A stretch of DNA of 64,000 nucleotides from an uncultured Spirochaetales bacterium. GTDB taxonomy: Bacteria; Spirochaetota; Spirochaetia; Sphaerochaetales; Sphaerochaetaceae. The position numbers and the translations under genes were made by a program. Numbering within the stretch: the first letter of the stretch is position 1; each line of letters opens with the position of its first letter. The stretch is taken from positions 124,001 to 188,000 of the forward strand of contig CALXOK010000001.1 in NCBI GenBank assembly GCA_944390025.1, given 5' to 3'. The notes below the pieces were generated by a model that searched no databases, had not been told where the DNA came from, and saw only the letters and a list, made by a program, of their open reading frames with translations. Below are positions 35,833 to 46,567 of this stretch, in pieces.

Positions 35833-36099
35833 ATGATTGCAAAGGAAACAAAGCAGGAAATCATCGCACAGTATGGCGGCAGTGCTGCCAACACAGGAGA
35901 TGTCGCAGTACAGGTCGCACTTCTCACAGCTAGAATCAATGACCTTCAGGGCCACTTCAAGACTCACCCGAAGGATCATGCTTCACGCCGCGGACTTCTC
36001 AAGCTCGTCGGACAGAGAAGGAGACTTCTTCGCTACATCAAGAACCGTGACATCAATGAGTACAGAGATCTCATTGCAAAGCTCGGTCTCAGAAAGTAA
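35833..36099 (+). CDS. rpsO: 30S ribosomal protein S15
   Basis: 88 aa, full length. Recognised by [46 protein letters not shown] split over the four-helix fold, and [14 protein letters not shown] lies in the 16-bp gap before the ATG. It precedes pnp, the classic rpsO-pnp order. Confidence 0.97.
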   Translation: MIAKETKQEIIAQYGGSAANTGDVAVQVALLTARINDLQGHFKTHPKDHASRRGLLKLVGQRRRLLRYIKNRDINEYRDLIAKLGLRK

Positions 36100-36109
36100 A
36101 AATAAATTG

Positions 36110-36134
36110 AAGCCAGACTCAAGCAGTCTGGCTT
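36110..36134 (+). promoter_or_regulatory. rpsO-pnp intercistronic hairpin
   Basis: AAGCCAGACT (36110-36119) and AGTCTGGCTT (36125-36134) form a perfect 10-bp stem with a 5-nt loop. The bases after it (TCGTG) are not a U-run, so it is a weak terminator at best. In E. coli the equivalent place holds an RNase III site by which PNPase controls itself; a similar role here is inference. Confidence 0.6.
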
Positions 36135-36182
36135 TCGTGTACAGAAAAAGAACAAAAAAAGAACTTATAAGGGATTTTATTT

Positions 36183-38306
36183 ATGGCAAATGTAACTAGC
36201 GTCTCAGTTAAAGTCGGCGATGCCGAACTGGTTTTTGAGAGCGGAAAAATCGCGAAGCAGGCTGCCGGTGCAGTCTATGCTCATTACGCAGGAAGCGCAG
36301 TCGTCGCAACAGTGTGCTGTGGCGAGCAGCCTTCAGAACCGATTGATTATGTTCCGGTTTCCGTTGAGTACAATGAGAAGTACTATGCAGCTGGAAAGAT
36401 TCCAGGAGGCTTCCTCAAGAGAGAGAGCCGTCCTAAGGACAAGGAAATTCTTGTCTCCCGTCTGATTGACAGACCGATGAGACCTCTTTTTGAAAAGGCT
36501 TTCGGCCGTGAGATCCAGATTGTCCCGACAGTCGTCTCATCAGACATGATTCATACTCCTGATATCGTCGCAATCAATGCAGCAAGCTGTGCTGTCACAA
36601 TTTCAAGCATTCCGTTCTACGGACCAGTTGCTGCCGTGCGTGTCGCGCTTATCAACGGAGAGTATGTCATCAACCCGACATTCCAGCAGATTCCAACAGC
36701 TTCCCTTGATATCGTCGTTGCAGGAACACATGACGGCATCACAATGGTCGAGGGTGGTGCAAAGGAAGTAAGCGAAGAGCAGATGCTTGGTGCAATCGCA
36801 GCTGCTCAGCCTGTCATCACTGAAATCTGTGAGGCACAGATGAAGATGAGAGAGCTCTGCGGCAAGGAAAAGCTTCCTCTCATGGAAATCAGTGAGGATC
36901 TTTCCTGGCTCGAGCCGGTACGTGAGTTTGCCATTCCTCTCGAGAAAGAGGCAAGCTTCGTGAAGGGCAAGATGAACCGTTATGCAGCTCTTGAAAAAGC
37001 ACATGATGCCGTCAGGGAGAAATTCGCTGACCTCATTGCTGCTGATGAGAAGAGAAGCGGCCAGCTTGCTGCAATGTTCGAGGATCTTGAATACCATATC
37101 CTCCGCGATTCAATCCTCAATGACGGTGTCAGAACAGACGGCAGAAAGGTCACGGAAATCAGGCCAATCACATGTGAGGTCGGACTTCTTCCATGCACAC
37201 ACGGTTCAGCTCTCTTCACAAGAGGTGAAACACAGTCTCTTGCTGTCACCACACTCGGTACAGCATCTGACGAGCAGATGTTTGATACAATCGACGGAGA
37301 CAAGACATTCTCCAACTTCATGCTCCATTACAACTTCCCTCCGTATTCAGTCGGTGAGTGCGGCCGCCTGACAACAGGCAGAAGAGAGATTGGACACGGA
37401 CATCTGGCCCAGAGGGCACTTGAGGCTGTCATTCCTTCAAAAGATGATTTCCCGTACACAATCCGTGTCGTCTCTGAAATCATGGAGTCAAACGGCTCAT
37501 CTTCAATGGCTTCCGTCTGCGGCGGATGTCTTTCCCTCATGGATGCAGGTGTTCCAATCAAGAAGCCTGTCGCCGGTATTGCAATGGGTCTTATCACAGA
37601 AGGTGCTGACTATTCAAAGTATGTCATCCTCTCAGATATCCTCGGCGAGGAAGATCACCTTGGCGATATGGACTTTAAGGTTGCAGGTACAAAAGACGGT
37701 ATCACTGCATTCCAGATGGATATCAAGATTGCAGGTGTCACACCTGAAATCATGTCCAAAGCTCTTAATCAGGCAAAGGAAGGCAGAATGCACATCCTTG
37801 GAATCATGGGTCAGACTCTTGCTGCTCCAAGAAGCGAGATCAGCGAGCTTGCTCCTAAGATTCTCACATTCAAGGTTCCTGAAGATGCAATCGGAGCAAT
37901 CATCGGAACCGGCGGAAAGACTATCAAGTCAATCGCCCAGCAGAGCGGTGCCGAGATCAATATCGATGACAACGGACAGGTAACTGTCTACGGCAAGAAC
38001 AACGCATCCGCACAGGAAGCCAAGAGACTTGCTCTTTCCATCATCGAGAAGCCGGAAGTCGGTAAGATTTATCATGGAACAGTCAAGAGAATCGTCGATT
38101 TCGGCGCATTCATCGAGATTCTTCCCGGCAAGGAAGGTCTTTGCCACATCTCCAAGCTTGCCCGCACACGCGTCAAGCAGGTTTCCGATGTGCTCAAGGT
38201 CGGACAGGAAGTTGACGTCAAGCTCATTGACATTGACAGAATGGACCGCCTGAACCTCTCCTATATCGATGCTCAGCCTGCTGAAGACAAGAGCTCAGAG
38301 AAATGA
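36183..38306 (+). CDS. pnp: Polyribonucleotide nucleotidyltransferase (PNPase)
   Basis: 707 aa 3'-5' phosphorolytic exoribonuclease. Two RNase PH-like halves ([35 protein letters not shown], then [17 protein letters not shown] and [21 protein letters not shown] split across the second half) are followed by a KH domain ([16 protein letters not shown], about 575-590) and an S1 domain ([17 protein letters not shown]). AAGGG precedes the ATG by about 10 bp. dut begins in its stop codon as ATGA. Confidence 0.97.
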   Translation: MANVTSVSVKVGDAELVFESGKIAKQAAGAVYAHYAGSAVVATVCCGEQPSEPIDYVPVSVEYNEKYYAAGKIPGGFLKRESRPKDKEILVSRLIDRPMRPLFEKAFGREIQIVPTVVSSDMIHTPDIVAINAASCAVTISSIPFYGPVAAVRVALINGEYVINPTFQQIPTASLDIVVAGTHDGITMVEGGAKEVSEEQMLGAIAAAQPVITEICEAQMKMRELCGKEKLPLMEISEDLSWLEPVREFAIPLEKEASFVKGKMNRYAALEKAHDAVREKFADLIAADEKRSGQLAAMFEDLEYHILRDSILNDGVRTDGRKVTEIRPITCEVGLLPCTHGSALFTRGETQSLAVTTLGTASDEQMFDTIDGDKTFSNFMLHYNFPPYSVGECGRLTTGRREIGHGHLAQRALEAVIPSKDDFPYTIRVVSEIMESNGSSSMASVCGGCLSLMDAGVPIKKPVAGIAMGLITEGADYSKYVILSDILGEEDHLGDMDFKVAGTKDGITAFQMDIKIAGVTPEIMSKALNQAKEGRMHILGIMGQTLAAPRSEISELAPKILTFKVPEDAIGAIIGTGGKTIKSIAQQSGAEINIDDNGQVTVYGKNNASAQEAKRLALSIIEKPEVGKIYHGTVKRIVDFGAFIEILPGKEGLCHISKLARTRVKQVSDVLKVGQEVDVKLIDIDRMDRLNLSYIDAQPAEDKSSEK

Positions 38307-38746
38307 CTGATGTGATGCTTACACTCGGCAAGGGGGCGAAAGTGCCCTCTTACCAGAGTGAGGGAAGTGCAGGCTGCGATGTCAGTGCGGCCCTTGCCGG
38401 GAAAGAGCTGACAATCCCGGCTGGAGGGACCTGCCTGATTCCAACAGGTCTCAGAATGCAGATTCCTGAAGGCTATGAGATTCAGGTCCGCCCACGTTCC
38501 GGTCTTGCGCTTAAGCACTCAGTGACTGTTCTCAACACTCCTGGTACCATAGACAGTGACTACAGAGGAGAAGTGGGGGTTATCCTGATCAATCATTCCC
38601 ATGAGGACTTCATAGTCAGGGATGGAGACAGAATCGCACAGCTTGTGCTGTGCAAGGTTGAAAGAGCCAGTTTCATCACGACAGACCGTCTTGATGATAC
38701 AGCCAGAGGAAGCGGTGGATTCGGATCCACGGGTACAGGGCATTGA
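38303..38746 (+). CDS. dut: Deoxyuridine 5'-triphosphate nucleotidohydrolase (dUTPase)
   Basis: 147 aa trimeric-type dUTPase making dUMP from dUTP. All five motifs are seen: [41 protein letters not shown] and the C-terminal [10 protein letters not shown] that closes the active site. It overlaps pnp by 4 bp and lptF by 4 bp. Confidence 0.96.
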   Translation: MTDVMLTLGKGAKVPSYQSEGSAGCDVSAALAGKELTIPAGGTCLIPTGLRMQIPEGYEIQVRPRSGLALKHSVTVLNTPGTIDSDYRGEVGVILINHSHEDFIVRDGDRIAQLVLCKVERASFITTDRLDDTARGSGGFGSTGTGH

Positions 38747-40020
38747 GAAGGACAAGAGCATCATATTCTTTGCTTAATCTTTATGTGACAAGGGAGTTTA
38801 TCATGAACTTCCTTGTCTCTTTTCTTTTCTTCTTCTTCATATTCTTCATTAACCAGATTCTTCTTCTTGTTCAGGAAATCGCACTGAAAAGCGTTGATGT
38901 GAAAACAATAATCATCCTTGTTATCTGTGCGATTCCTCAGTTCCTGCAATATGTTGTGCCCTTTGCCACTCTCTCCGCTTCATCTATGATTCTTGGCGAT
39001 CTTGGTGCAAGCAATGAGCTTATGGCATTGCGTTCAAGCGGAATAGCACTATACAGAGTCTACAGGGTACTGATATTCTGCTCAGTCTTCCTGAGCATTT
39101 TCACATACTATATTTCAGACTACCTGATGCCGCTTTCAAGCAGAGTCTATCAGCAGCGTCTTGGCGAGGTCATGAGACAGCTTCCGACCTTCGAGCTAAG
39201 TCCGGATTCAACGAATACAATTGCCGATGTCGTAATGCGCAATGGAGAAGTCTCAGGCAGTACTGTCTCGGATATACTGCTTTTCACGACAGAGGATTCT
39301 CCATACATGACAATCTCAAGTCCAGAAGGAAGTCTTGAGCTCATTGACAGCACAAGATTCATATACGAGCTTAATCTCGATTCACCTCAGATTCTCATGA
39401 CCGAGGATGATATCTCACGTGCAGTAAGCGCAAAAGGGGACAGTGCTTCGGTGTTTCTTGATTTCTCATCTCAGGTTCCCTCTCTTACAGACACGAATCC
39501 TTCAAATCTCTCAAACAGCGAGCTCTGGCCCCTGATGATGTCAAGAAAGGAAATAAGGGATGAGAATGTAAGGCGCTTTCATGAGCAAAGGGAAGAAAGC
39601 CTGATGAGTCTTGCCGGAAATCTGAAAAGGATAGAAAGCATTGATAACTACCACAGATCATATGAGGATCTTGAAGATGATACTGAGTATTTGAACCGTC
39701 TTGGAGAAGATGAGCCCGTACAGTTCTATTATCAGTATTACAGTGCTGAATTCAACAAGAAATTCGCGCTTGCGCTTGGATGTATCGCTCTTACTGTGGT
39801 GACGCTTCCTCTGAGCCTGATCAAGATCCGGCATGGCCGCCTTGTCGGTTTCGGCCTCAGCCTGCTGATTGCAGTCTCCTACTGGTACATTCTATTTGTC
39901 AGCCAGCTCAAGATTTTCGACTATTCTTTCAATGCAGGTTTCCTGATGTATATTCCGGATACTGTGATGCTCATTGCCGGAAGTGCTATGCTGATATACA
40001 GAAAGAGGAGGGTTGGATGA
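38743..40020 (+). CDS. lptF: LptF/LptG-family permease, first of a pair
   Basis: 425 aa. YjgP/YjgQ family: an N-terminal membrane bundle ([21 protein letters not shown], then [34 protein letters not shown]), a periplasmic beta-jellyroll middle, and C-terminal helices. LptF and LptG with LptB form the ABC transporter that pulls lipopolysaccharide or a related glycolipid from the inner membrane. The start is taken as TTG 38743, overlapping the dut stop (TTGA), because the family motif begins ten residues later. The middle carries an extra charged helical stretch ([20 protein letters not shown]). Its partner follows with a 4-bp overlap. Confidence 0.85.
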   Translation: MRRTRASYSLLNLYVTREFIMNFLVSFLFFFFIFFINQILLLVQEIALKSVDVKTIIILVICAIPQFLQYVVPFATLSASSMILGDLGASNELMALRSSGIALYRVYRVLIFCSVFLSIFTYYISDYLMPLSSRVYQQRLGEVMRQLPTFELSPDSTNTIADVVMRNGEVSGSTVSDILLFTTEDSPYMTISSPEGSLELIDSTRFIYELNLDSPQILMTEDDISRAVSAKGDSASVFLDFSSQVPSLTDTNPSNLSNSELWPLMMSRKEIRDENVRRFHEQREESLMSLAGNLKRIESIDNYHRSYEDLEDDTEYLNRLGEDEPVQFYYQYYSAEFNKKFALALGCIALTVVTLPLSLIKIRHGRLVGFGLSLLIAVSYWYILFVSQLKIFDYSFNAGFLMYIPDTVMLIAGSAMLIYRKRRVG

Positions 40021-41105
40021 AGATTCTTGACCGTTATGTTGTCTTCAGCATACTGCGCATCTCACTTGCGACCCTCTTTATATGCACGCTTCTTGTTCTT
40101 GCCGTTGAGATGTTCTCGTCAATGAACAACTATGTGACAAATTCACTTCCTTTTACAGACATTCTATGGCTTTCGGTTCTTGGAATACCTGAGTATCTGA
40201 TGATGTGTGTTTCACTTTCTTTCCTTTTCGGAACGACATTCTTCTTTTCTCAGCTTGAAAGCAACAATGAAATGATAATGGTTCTTAATGCAGGCATCAG
40301 CTACAGACGGCTCTGTCTGCCTGTAATAATCATGACATCCATAGTCACGGCATTGTTCTTCATCTTCAGTCAGAGCGTGATGATTGACGCATCTGTCGAG
40401 CATGACCGCCTGAGCGTGGAATATTTCGGCCAGAGTGGAACTCAGGACAGTTCAAGCATAAGCGTTGCATCATTTGATGAAAGCTATATCATCAACGCAT
40501 CATTCTTCTCGAGGGGTATCAGCAGGCTGTATGATGTCACACTGATAGAGCGGGATGATGACAGAAGACTGGAGGCAAGGATATCTGCACTGTATGCGGA
40601 CTGGGATGAGAGTGCAGGCTGCTGGGTTCTTCATGATGGAAGGCAGTATCTTGTAAATGGTGATATTGTTGAGTCATCTTTTTTTGATGAACTCAAAAAG
40701 GACAATGTGACACTGGAGCCGGAATACTTCACGAATCAGTCCCGGGATATCACGACTATGGGATTCAGTGCTGCAATGACATATCTGAAGAATGTCAGGA
40801 TTCTTGATAAAGACGCCTGGTATGCCTCGATGACAAGCTTTATCTCAAGGCTATCCTCTCCATTCGCTATACTGATTCTCGTTCTCATTTCCCTGCTCAT
40901 GAACTATCGTTTCAAGAAAAATGTCTTCCTGTTTTCTCTGATACAGTCCCTTTGCACGGCTGTTGTTTACTATGTAGTCCAGATGCTTGTAAGCATAATG
41001 TGCTCCCAAGCTATGCTTGAACCGGTGTTTTCTGCTATCATACCTGCAGCTTCGGTTCTGATTATCTCATTGACGATAAGACTTACAGGAATAAGGAATG
41101 CCTAA
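40017..41105 (+). CDS. lptG: LptF/LptG-family permease, second of a pair
   Basis: 362 aa from ATG 40017, with AGGAGG 5 bp upstream; the frame is open upstream but that extension lies over the previous gene. It has the same architecture: N-terminal helices (ILDRYVVFSILRISLATLFICTL; EYLMMCVSLSFLFGTTFFFSQLESNNEMIMVLNAGISYRRL), a periplasmic beta domain and three C-terminal helices. It would pair with the product of the preceding gene. Which is F and which is G is not certain. It overlaps tgt by 8 bp. Confidence 0.83.
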   Translation: MKILDRYVVFSILRISLATLFICTLLVLAVEMFSSMNNYVTNSLPFTDILWLSVLGIPEYLMMCVSLSFLFGTTFFFSQLESNNEMIMVLNAGISYRRLCLPVIIMTSIVTALFFIFSQSVMIDASVEHDRLSVEYFGQSGTQDSSSISVASFDESYIINASFFSRGISRLYDVTLIERDDDRRLEARISALYADWDESAGCWVLHDGRQYLVNGDIVESSFFDELKKDNVTLEPEYFTNQSRDITTMGFSAAMTYLKNVRILDKDAWYASMTSFISRLSSPFAILILVLISLLMNYRFKKNVFLFSLIQSLCTAVVYYVVQMLVSIMCSQAMLEPVFSAIIPAASVLIISLTIRLTGIRNA

Positions 41106-42231
41106 AAAAATATACACTCAAATATTGAAAGACAAAGACACGAATGCAAGACTGGGTTACATCGATCTGCCGCATGGGAGGGTCGAGACTCCTGCATTCA
41201 TGCCTGTCGGTACAAATGCGACTGTAAAGGGAATCTATCACGATAAAATTCGTGAAATTGGGTATGACATCATTCTGGCTAACACCTATCATCTTTATCT
41301 ACGACCTGGGATGGAAGTCATAAAGCAGTTCGGCGGCCTTCACCGTTTCTGCTCCTGGGACAGGAATATTCTCACCGACAGCGGAGGTTTTCAGGTGTTC
41401 TCCCTCTCGGGGTTGAGGAAAATCAGGGAAGACGGAGTGACATTCCAGTCTCACATAGACGGCTCAAGACATGTTTTCACACCGGAGAAGGTTGTTGATA
41501 TCCAGTCAATAATCGGAAGTGACATCGCAATGTGTCTTGATGTATGCACACCGCCCGGGATTGCTCACAGGAATGCTGAAGAAGCCTGGAGGGTCACAAG
41601 ACTGTGGGCTGAACGCAGTATCAAAGAGCGTGACAGACTTGGTGAGGAATTCCGCGGTCATCTGTTTGGCATTGTTCAGGGAAACTTCTATGAGGACCTC
41701 AGAAAGGAAAGTGCCCAGGTCATAAGCGATATGAACTTTTCAGGGGTTGCAATCGGCGGACTGTCTGTCGGTGAAAGCAAGGAGGATTTCAATCATTTCC
41801 TTGCACATACAAGCCAGTTCATCACTGAGGAAAAACCGCGTTATGTGATGGGAATCGGCTCTCCTGACTATATTTTCGAGTGCGTTGAGAATGGAATCGA
41901 CCTTTTTGACTGCGTGCTTGCGACGCGTATTGCACGTAATGGCGCAGTTTTCACTGATGACGGACTTGTCACACTGAAAAAAGCCATTCATAAATTTGAT
42001 GAAAGACCTCTTGATGAGAATTGCACATGCACAGCCTGCAGGAAATATTCTCGCGCCTACATGCACCATCTCATCAAGTGCAATGAGATGTTCGGAGGCA
42101 TGCTCGCGACCGAGCACAATCTGACATATCTTCATACTCTGCTTGAAAGAATCAGACAGAGCATCAGGGAAGGTTTTTTCAGCAGTTTCAAGAAGGAGTA
42201 TCTTGAACGATACTATGGAAAAGAAAAGTGA
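41098..42231 (+). CDS. tgt: Queuine tRNA-ribosyltransferase (tRNA-guanine transglycosylase)
   Basis: 377 aa. Swaps guanine 34 for preQ1 in GUN-anticodon tRNAs. The nucleophile region and substrate pocket are intact (LTDSGGFQVFSL, DIAMCLDVCTPP, AIGGLSVGE) and zinc is bound by CTCTACRKY...HHLIKCNE near the C-terminus. The pocket residues Cys in DVC and Val in GGLSVG match preQ1-using bacterial enzymes (Z. mobilis Cys158, Val233) rather than queuine-using ones. AGGA lies 6 bp before the ATG. It is in lptF-lptG-tgt-murJ by overlaps. Confidence 0.96.
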   Translation: MPKKIYTQILKDKDTNARLGYIDLPHGRVETPAFMPVGTNATVKGIYHDKIREIGYDIILANTYHLYLRPGMEVIKQFGGLHRFCSWDRNILTDSGGFQVFSLSGLRKIREDGVTFQSHIDGSRHVFTPEKVVDIQSIIGSDIAMCLDVCTPPGIAHRNAEEAWRVTRLWAERSIKERDRLGEEFRGHLFGIVQGNFYEDLRKESAQVISDMNFSGVAIGGLSVGESKEDFNHFLAHTSQFITEEKPRYVMGIGSPDYIFECVENGIDLFDCVLATRIARNGAVFTDDGLVTLKKAIHKFDERPLDENCTCTACRKYSRAYMHHLIKCNEMFGGMLATEHNLTYLHTLLERIRQSIREGFFSSFKKEYLERYYGKEK

Positions 42232-43726
42232 GCCTGCTAGCCTTGTGATGATGACATTCACCCTGTTTTCAAGATTGCTTGGAATCCTGAAAAGCAGGGT
42301 GATGGCAGTTTACTTCGGTTCAGGCGCACTTGCCGATGCGATAAATTTCGCCTTCAATCTTCCTAACAGCCTGCGCAAGGTCTTTGCAGAAGGAAGCCTT
42401 TCAGCAAGTTATATTCCTCTTTTCTCACAGTGTCAGGAAGACAAAGAAAAAACTGAGACTCTTTACCGTCAGATAACATCATTCCTTATCCTGATATTCC
42501 TTTCTCTTCTTGTACTGTCAGTTTTTCTTTCCAGACCGCTGGTTGCCTTCCTTTCTGATTTCCCGCAGGAGAGTCAGGTGAACATTGCAGCATCGCTTCT
42601 GCCTTTTTTCACGGTTTTCCTGTTTTTCATATCATTTGCAATACTTGTTTCTTCAATTCTTCAGGTCAGGAGGAAATTCCTTGCATCAGCCGTAAGTCCG
42701 GTATTCTTCTCCCTTGCCGTTATAATCGCAATACCGCTTCTGAGTGAGAGAATGAAGCATTACTCAATGGCTGTTGGAGTAGTTGCAGGATCAATAGTTG
42801 AGGCTGCAGTCGTATATCTCAGCTTCAGGAAATACGGGATAAGGTTTGCCTTTGATTTCCATTTCAATAATCCTGTTTTCAGAAAGATGCTTTCTTCCTG
42901 GGCACCTGCAAGCATAAGCAGCCTGATTGCAATCATCAGCCAGAATTTGAGTTTTTTCCTCGCATCAGGCCTCAGTGAAGGATCAGTCACTTCAGTTTCC
43001 AATGCAATTGTTTTCTATTCAGCTCCTTACGGGATCTTCTTCGCCTCAATCAGTGCAGTTTATTTCCCGCTTATGTCAGGCTGCAAAAATGAGAAGAAGA
43101 GGGCAGGTGTGCTCTCTGACAGTCTTGTCTACCTCTACACATTTCTCCTTCCTTCCGCAATAACTTTTATTGCCCTGAGCAGGGACTGTGTGTCAGCAGT
43201 CCTGCAGAAAGGTGCATTCTCTGTCAATAACACAGTCATGACAGCGTCTGTTCTTGACTGGTATCTTGTCGCAATGATTCCTATGGCTTTCTATGCGATG
43301 CTTCAGAGGTATATGTACAGCAGAGGTCTTTACAGGAAAAACCTTCTTGTCTCGCTTGCTGTCAGCATTTCAGATATCTTTCTGACTGTTGTTTTCATTA
43401 ATACTGGTTTTGATGTGATTTCTTTGCCAGTCAGCTCTGTATTCTCCAATATTATCGGGATGATGCTCTTGTCATTTCATGTGAAGGATGCACAGTGGAA
43501 GGGATTTTTCTGCAGGCTTGCAAGAATAAGCATCGTGAACATCCCGCTTATCCTGCTTGCATGTGTATATAAAATATGGAACCCGCAATATTATGTTGCG
43601 GGCTCCACACTCTTTAATTTCCTCAGAACAGCTGGACTTGGACTTGCATGCGTCGCACTTGTCCTCATCCTCTACGCTGTCTTCAGAGTCGATTTCTTCC
43701 GTCAGCTCAGAAATCAGCGACGCTGA
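42215..43726 (+). CDS. murJ: Lipid II flippase MurJ (MOP superfamily)
   Basis: 503 aa, about 14 membrane helices. Flips the peptidoglycan precursor lipid II. The N-terminal FSRLLGILKSRVMAVYFGSG, ADAINFAFNLPNSLRKVFAEGSLSASYIPLFS is the MurJ signature with its conserved Arg residues. I chose ATG 42215; a TTG at 42203, 4 bp after AGGAG, is possible and would add four residues. It overlaps tgt by 17 bp and greA tail to tail by 20 bp. Confidence 0.93.
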   Translation: MEKKSEPASLVMMTFTLFSRLLGILKSRVMAVYFGSGALADAINFAFNLPNSLRKVFAEGSLSASYIPLFSQCQEDKEKTETLYRQITSFLILIFLSLLVLSVFLSRPLVAFLSDFPQESQVNIAASLLPFFTVFLFFISFAILVSSILQVRRKFLASAVSPVFFSLAVIIAIPLLSERMKHYSMAVGVVAGSIVEAAVVYLSFRKYGIRFAFDFHFNNPVFRKMLSSWAPASISSLIAIISQNLSFFLASGLSEGSVTSVSNAIVFYSAPYGIFFASISAVYFPLMSGCKNEKKRAGVLSDSLVYLYTFLLPSAITFIALSRDCVSAVLQKGAFSVNNTVMTASVLDWYLVAMIPMAFYAMLQRYMYSRGLYRKNLLVSLAVSISDIFLTVVFINTGFDVISLPVSSVFSNIIGMMLLSFHVKDAQWKGFFCRLARISIVNIPLILLACVYKIWNPQYYVAGSTLFNFLRTAGLGLACVALVLILYAVFRVDFFRQLRNQRR

Positions 43727-46406
43727 TGGAAACAACCTTGTAGCTGTAAGGATTGCCGTTTATTGAGAAGTCAAGCTCATCCCCGACAGTCCTGTTAAGA
43801 AGCTTCATTCCAAGAGGAGTCTTGAAGTTCAGGATTCCGTTATCCGGGTCGCTTTCCCACTGGCCGAGAATCGTGTAGGAGACATCCTTGTTCTGAAGTC
43901 TGTCATGAAGAACGACCGTTGTTCCGAAGCTGACCTTGCTGTCGCTGACAGAATCAGGAGTGATGACCTGAGCCTTCTCAATCTCGTCAGTCAGAGTTCT
44001 CAGACGAGCGTTGAGGTTCTTCTGCTTGTCCTTGCCGTACTGGTATTCAGCATTCTCCCTCAGGTCTCCAAGCGCCCTGGCATCAGCAATCTCGTTTGCA
44101 ACTTCCTGAAGCTCGACATGCTCGATATGTTCCTTCTCCTTGATCTTCTCCTCGAGTGCTTTCTTTGTACAGAGGAAACCCATAGGAATGAGACTGTCTT
44201 CATCAATGGTGACAGGCTGGTCATCAAAGAAGGTGAAGTCAGGATATTTCTGGCTGATCAGATGCCTGACCTCAATTACGTAACCGCGGTCAATATTCTT
44301 GTCATTTGCGATGATTGAGTAAATCTTGCTGGCAAGATCTCGCTCTCCATCCTCGATTGCCTTGAATATCTGCTTCTCCTTGAAAAGATAATTGATGACA
44401 AGATCATTGCGCTTCCTGTTCTCACTTACATCCTTCTTCAGGTCGATTGAAGAGGCAGTGTAGTCAAGTACAAGAAGAAGCGTAATGATAAGATCCTCAT
44501 TGCTGATTCCGGCATTCTGCCATTCCTGAGCTGTCGCATTCTTGTAATTCCAGAGGAAGACATCAACATTCTCCCTGTAGGAATGGACACTGTCCTTGAG
44601 GATATCAAGGTAAATTGATTCCTTTCCATTGTTCTTAAGACTGTTCGGAATCCAGGAATAGGTGTAGTAGGGGAAACACTTCTTGTAAAGCTCCGGCCAG
44701 GACTTGTCACAGGCCATGACGTTCTCAAGATAGCTTCTCTTCAGATCTGCATTGTTGATTGCATCAAAGACAGAAATCTTGTCTTCAATCTTCTTGTAAA
44801 GATCAGAGAAACTGACCTGAGTTGTAATGACAGCTGTAGGAATATGCTGCTGGTTCCTGAGCTGGTCAAGCAGAAGGAATGATGCAAGCACCCTGTCTGT
44901 GACATTCTCGCTGAAACGGGCAAGCTGGCTGTTGAAGAACTTGACCATGTCTGAGAACGCCTCGCTCTCGACATCAAGATCCTTTGATACGAAGTCCTTG
45001 ATAATCTTGACTCTGCTGTAGAAGTCCTTCTCGGCATTGAAGACTGTAAGCTGCTTCTCTTCCTGAGTGATTGGACTTGTCCTGAGGGTGTATGTGTCAG
45101 TCTCATCGACAACAGCACTGAAGTAAGGATCTTCCTGAAGAATCCTGCGGGCATCCTGCTTGAATGCTTCCCATTCCTTAGCGCTGAGAACGGATGGAAC
45201 AAGTTTCTCCTTCATTTCCTTCATCGAGCATCTGTTGCCCTTGCTTTCCATAAGTGTGACAAGAGCCCAGCGGGTATCACTCTTGACTCTCTGGGCAAGT
45301 TTTGCAGGAACAGCAGTCTTGAGAACCATTATATTGTTCTTCGGAAGCGGAGTGAGAGCCTTGAATGCCATGTCAGATGTCATGGAAATCTTATTTGTCT
45401 TGTTGAAAGCGACAACAACCTGCCTGTCGTCAATAGACTGGATAAGACCGAGTTTACCTGTGCTTCTCTGATAGACAAAGCTTCCTACATCGAAACCGAT
45501 GTCAGTCTCGAAGAAGCCGATTGCCTTCTGGATATCCTCATCAGAATTCTCAAGACCGGAGTTTTTGATACATGTTGCAAGACGGGTGGATTTCGCATAC
45601 TTCTTCCTGTATGTCTTGACAAGTTCCTCACGTGCCTGAGTGCTGTGCGGGTCAATCTCAAGAGCCTTCTTGAGTATGAGAATGGCCTTGGTGGGATCTT
45701 CTGAATAAAGAGGATAAAGCTGAGTCAGAAGAGTCAGGGCAAGACCTCTGTCAACAGCCTGGGCAACCTTGTCGGAAATGCCGAGAAGATAGCCGTATTC
45801 TTCCTTCTGCAAATCAAGAAGGACTGACCACAGCTGTTTGATATTGTCTGCATCCTTGCTTGAGATACAGCGGGTGAGGGCTCTTCTGTAATAATGAATG
45901 GCCTTGTCTGTGTCTCCTGTCTCAAGGAAATGGTCACCAAGAGTCTTTGTGATTTTCTTCTCGTCGAAGTCAACCTTTACAAGGCGCTCGAGAATCTTCC
46001 ATTTCTCTTCTTCAAGTCCTTTTTCCTCATAACAGTCTGCAAGAATCCTGAGAGCATACTTGTTCTCATTGAAGGAAAGAATCCTGTCACAGATGAATTC
46101 AACAACTGTCCAGTTGTGATTGTCATAGAATGTTATGAGCAGATTCTGCATGAAGATGTTGTCCTCATGCGGACGGCGGATGAATGCGGCTGCAGCAAGC
46201 ACATAACGTGCATAGACAGAGTTCTCCCTCTGTGATGTGATTTCACTGGCTCTGTCAACGATTTCAACCAGGTCCTCATAACTCATCCTGCTCATTGCCT
46301 TGTCGATGTCCTTGAACACGTCAAGCGTGAGAGATGAGAGCTCATTTTTAGAAAATTCCCTGTCCTGAGCGAGAATTTTCATAACAGCATTGTTCTTTGC
46401 CGGCAT
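43707..46406 (-). CDS. greA: GreA transcript-cleavage factor fused to a large N-terminal helical-repeat region
   Basis: 899 aa. Residues from about 742 are a complete GreA: coiled coil with acidic tip (IADARALGDLRENAEYQYGKDKQ) then the FKBP-like C-terminal domain (FGTTVVLHDRLQNKDVSYTILG). GreA rescues backtracked RNA polymerase. Ahead of it lie about 740 residues of helical repeats, TPR-like at 100-290 (LGDHFLETGDTDKAIHYYRRAL; ILILKKALEIDPHSTQARE). Such large GreA proteins are typical of Treponema and relatives. GGAGG stands 6 bp before the ATG under a strong promoter. Convergent with murJ. Confidence 0.92.
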   Translation of the reverse strand: MPAKNNAVMKILAQDREFSKNELSSLTLDVFKDIDKAMSRMSYEDLVEIVDRASEITSQRENSVYARYVLAAAAFIRRPHEDNIFMQNLLITFYDNHNWTVVEFICDRILSFNENKYALRILADCYEEKGLEEEKWKILERLVKVDFDEKKITKTLGDHFLETGDTDKAIHYYRRALTRCISSKDADNIKQLWSVLLDLQKEEYGYLLGISDKVAQAVDRGLALTLLTQLYPLYSEDPTKAILILKKALEIDPHSTQAREELVKTYRKKYAKSTRLATCIKNSGLENSDEDIQKAIGFFETDIGFDVGSFVYQRSTGKLGLIQSIDDRQVVVAFNKTNKISMTSDMAFKALTPLPKNNIMVLKTAVPAKLAQRVKSDTRWALVTLMESKGNRCSMKEMKEKLVPSVLSAKEWEAFKQDARRILQEDPYFSAVVDETDTYTLRTSPITQEEKQLTVFNAEKDFYSRVKIIKDFVSKDLDVESEAFSDMVKFFNSQLARFSENVTDRVLASFLLLDQLRNQQHIPTAVITTQVSFSDLYKKIEDKISVFDAINNADLKRSYLENVMACDKSWPELYKKCFPYYTYSWIPNSLKNNGKESIYLDILKDSVHSYRENVDVFLWNYKNATAQEWQNAGISNEDLIITLLLVLDYTASSIDLKKDVSENRKRNDLVINYLFKEKQIFKAIEDGERDLASKIYSIIANDKNIDRGYVIEVRHLISQKYPDFTFFDDQPVTIDEDSLIPMGFLCTKKALEEKIKEKEHIEHVELQEVANEIADARALGDLRENAEYQYGKDKQKNLNARLRTLTDEIEKAQVITPDSVSDSKVSFGTTVVLHDRLQNKDVSYTILGQWESDPDNGILNFKTPLGMKLLNRTVGDELDFSINGNPYSYKVVSISVADF

Positions 46407-46419
46407 AAAATGCCTCCAG

Positions 46420-46449
46420 ATTATACTAAATTATTCAGTCTAAAAACAA
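46420..46449 (-). promoter_or_regulatory. greA promoter
   Basis: Minus strand: TTGTTT (46449-46444), 18 bp, consensus TATAAT (46425-46420). The -35 is formed by the U-tract of the terminator of the upstream AI-2E gene. Confidence 0.65.
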
Positions 46450-46485
46450 ACCGGGCAGGTTGGTCCTGCTCGGCGCTGTTTTTCA
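46442..46485 (-). terminator. Terminator of the AI-2E transporter gene
   Basis: Minus strand: CCGAGCAGG (46473-46465) and CCTGCCCGG (46459-46451) pair with one mismatch around a 5-nt loop, followed by TTTGTTTTT. Confidence 0.75.
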
Positions 46486-46567
46486 GATGTAACTATATAA
46501 TAACACCTTTTCAAAGCTTTGGCAAATTTGGTTTTTTCTTTTTGTCAGAAAGAGAAAATAGCGGATT

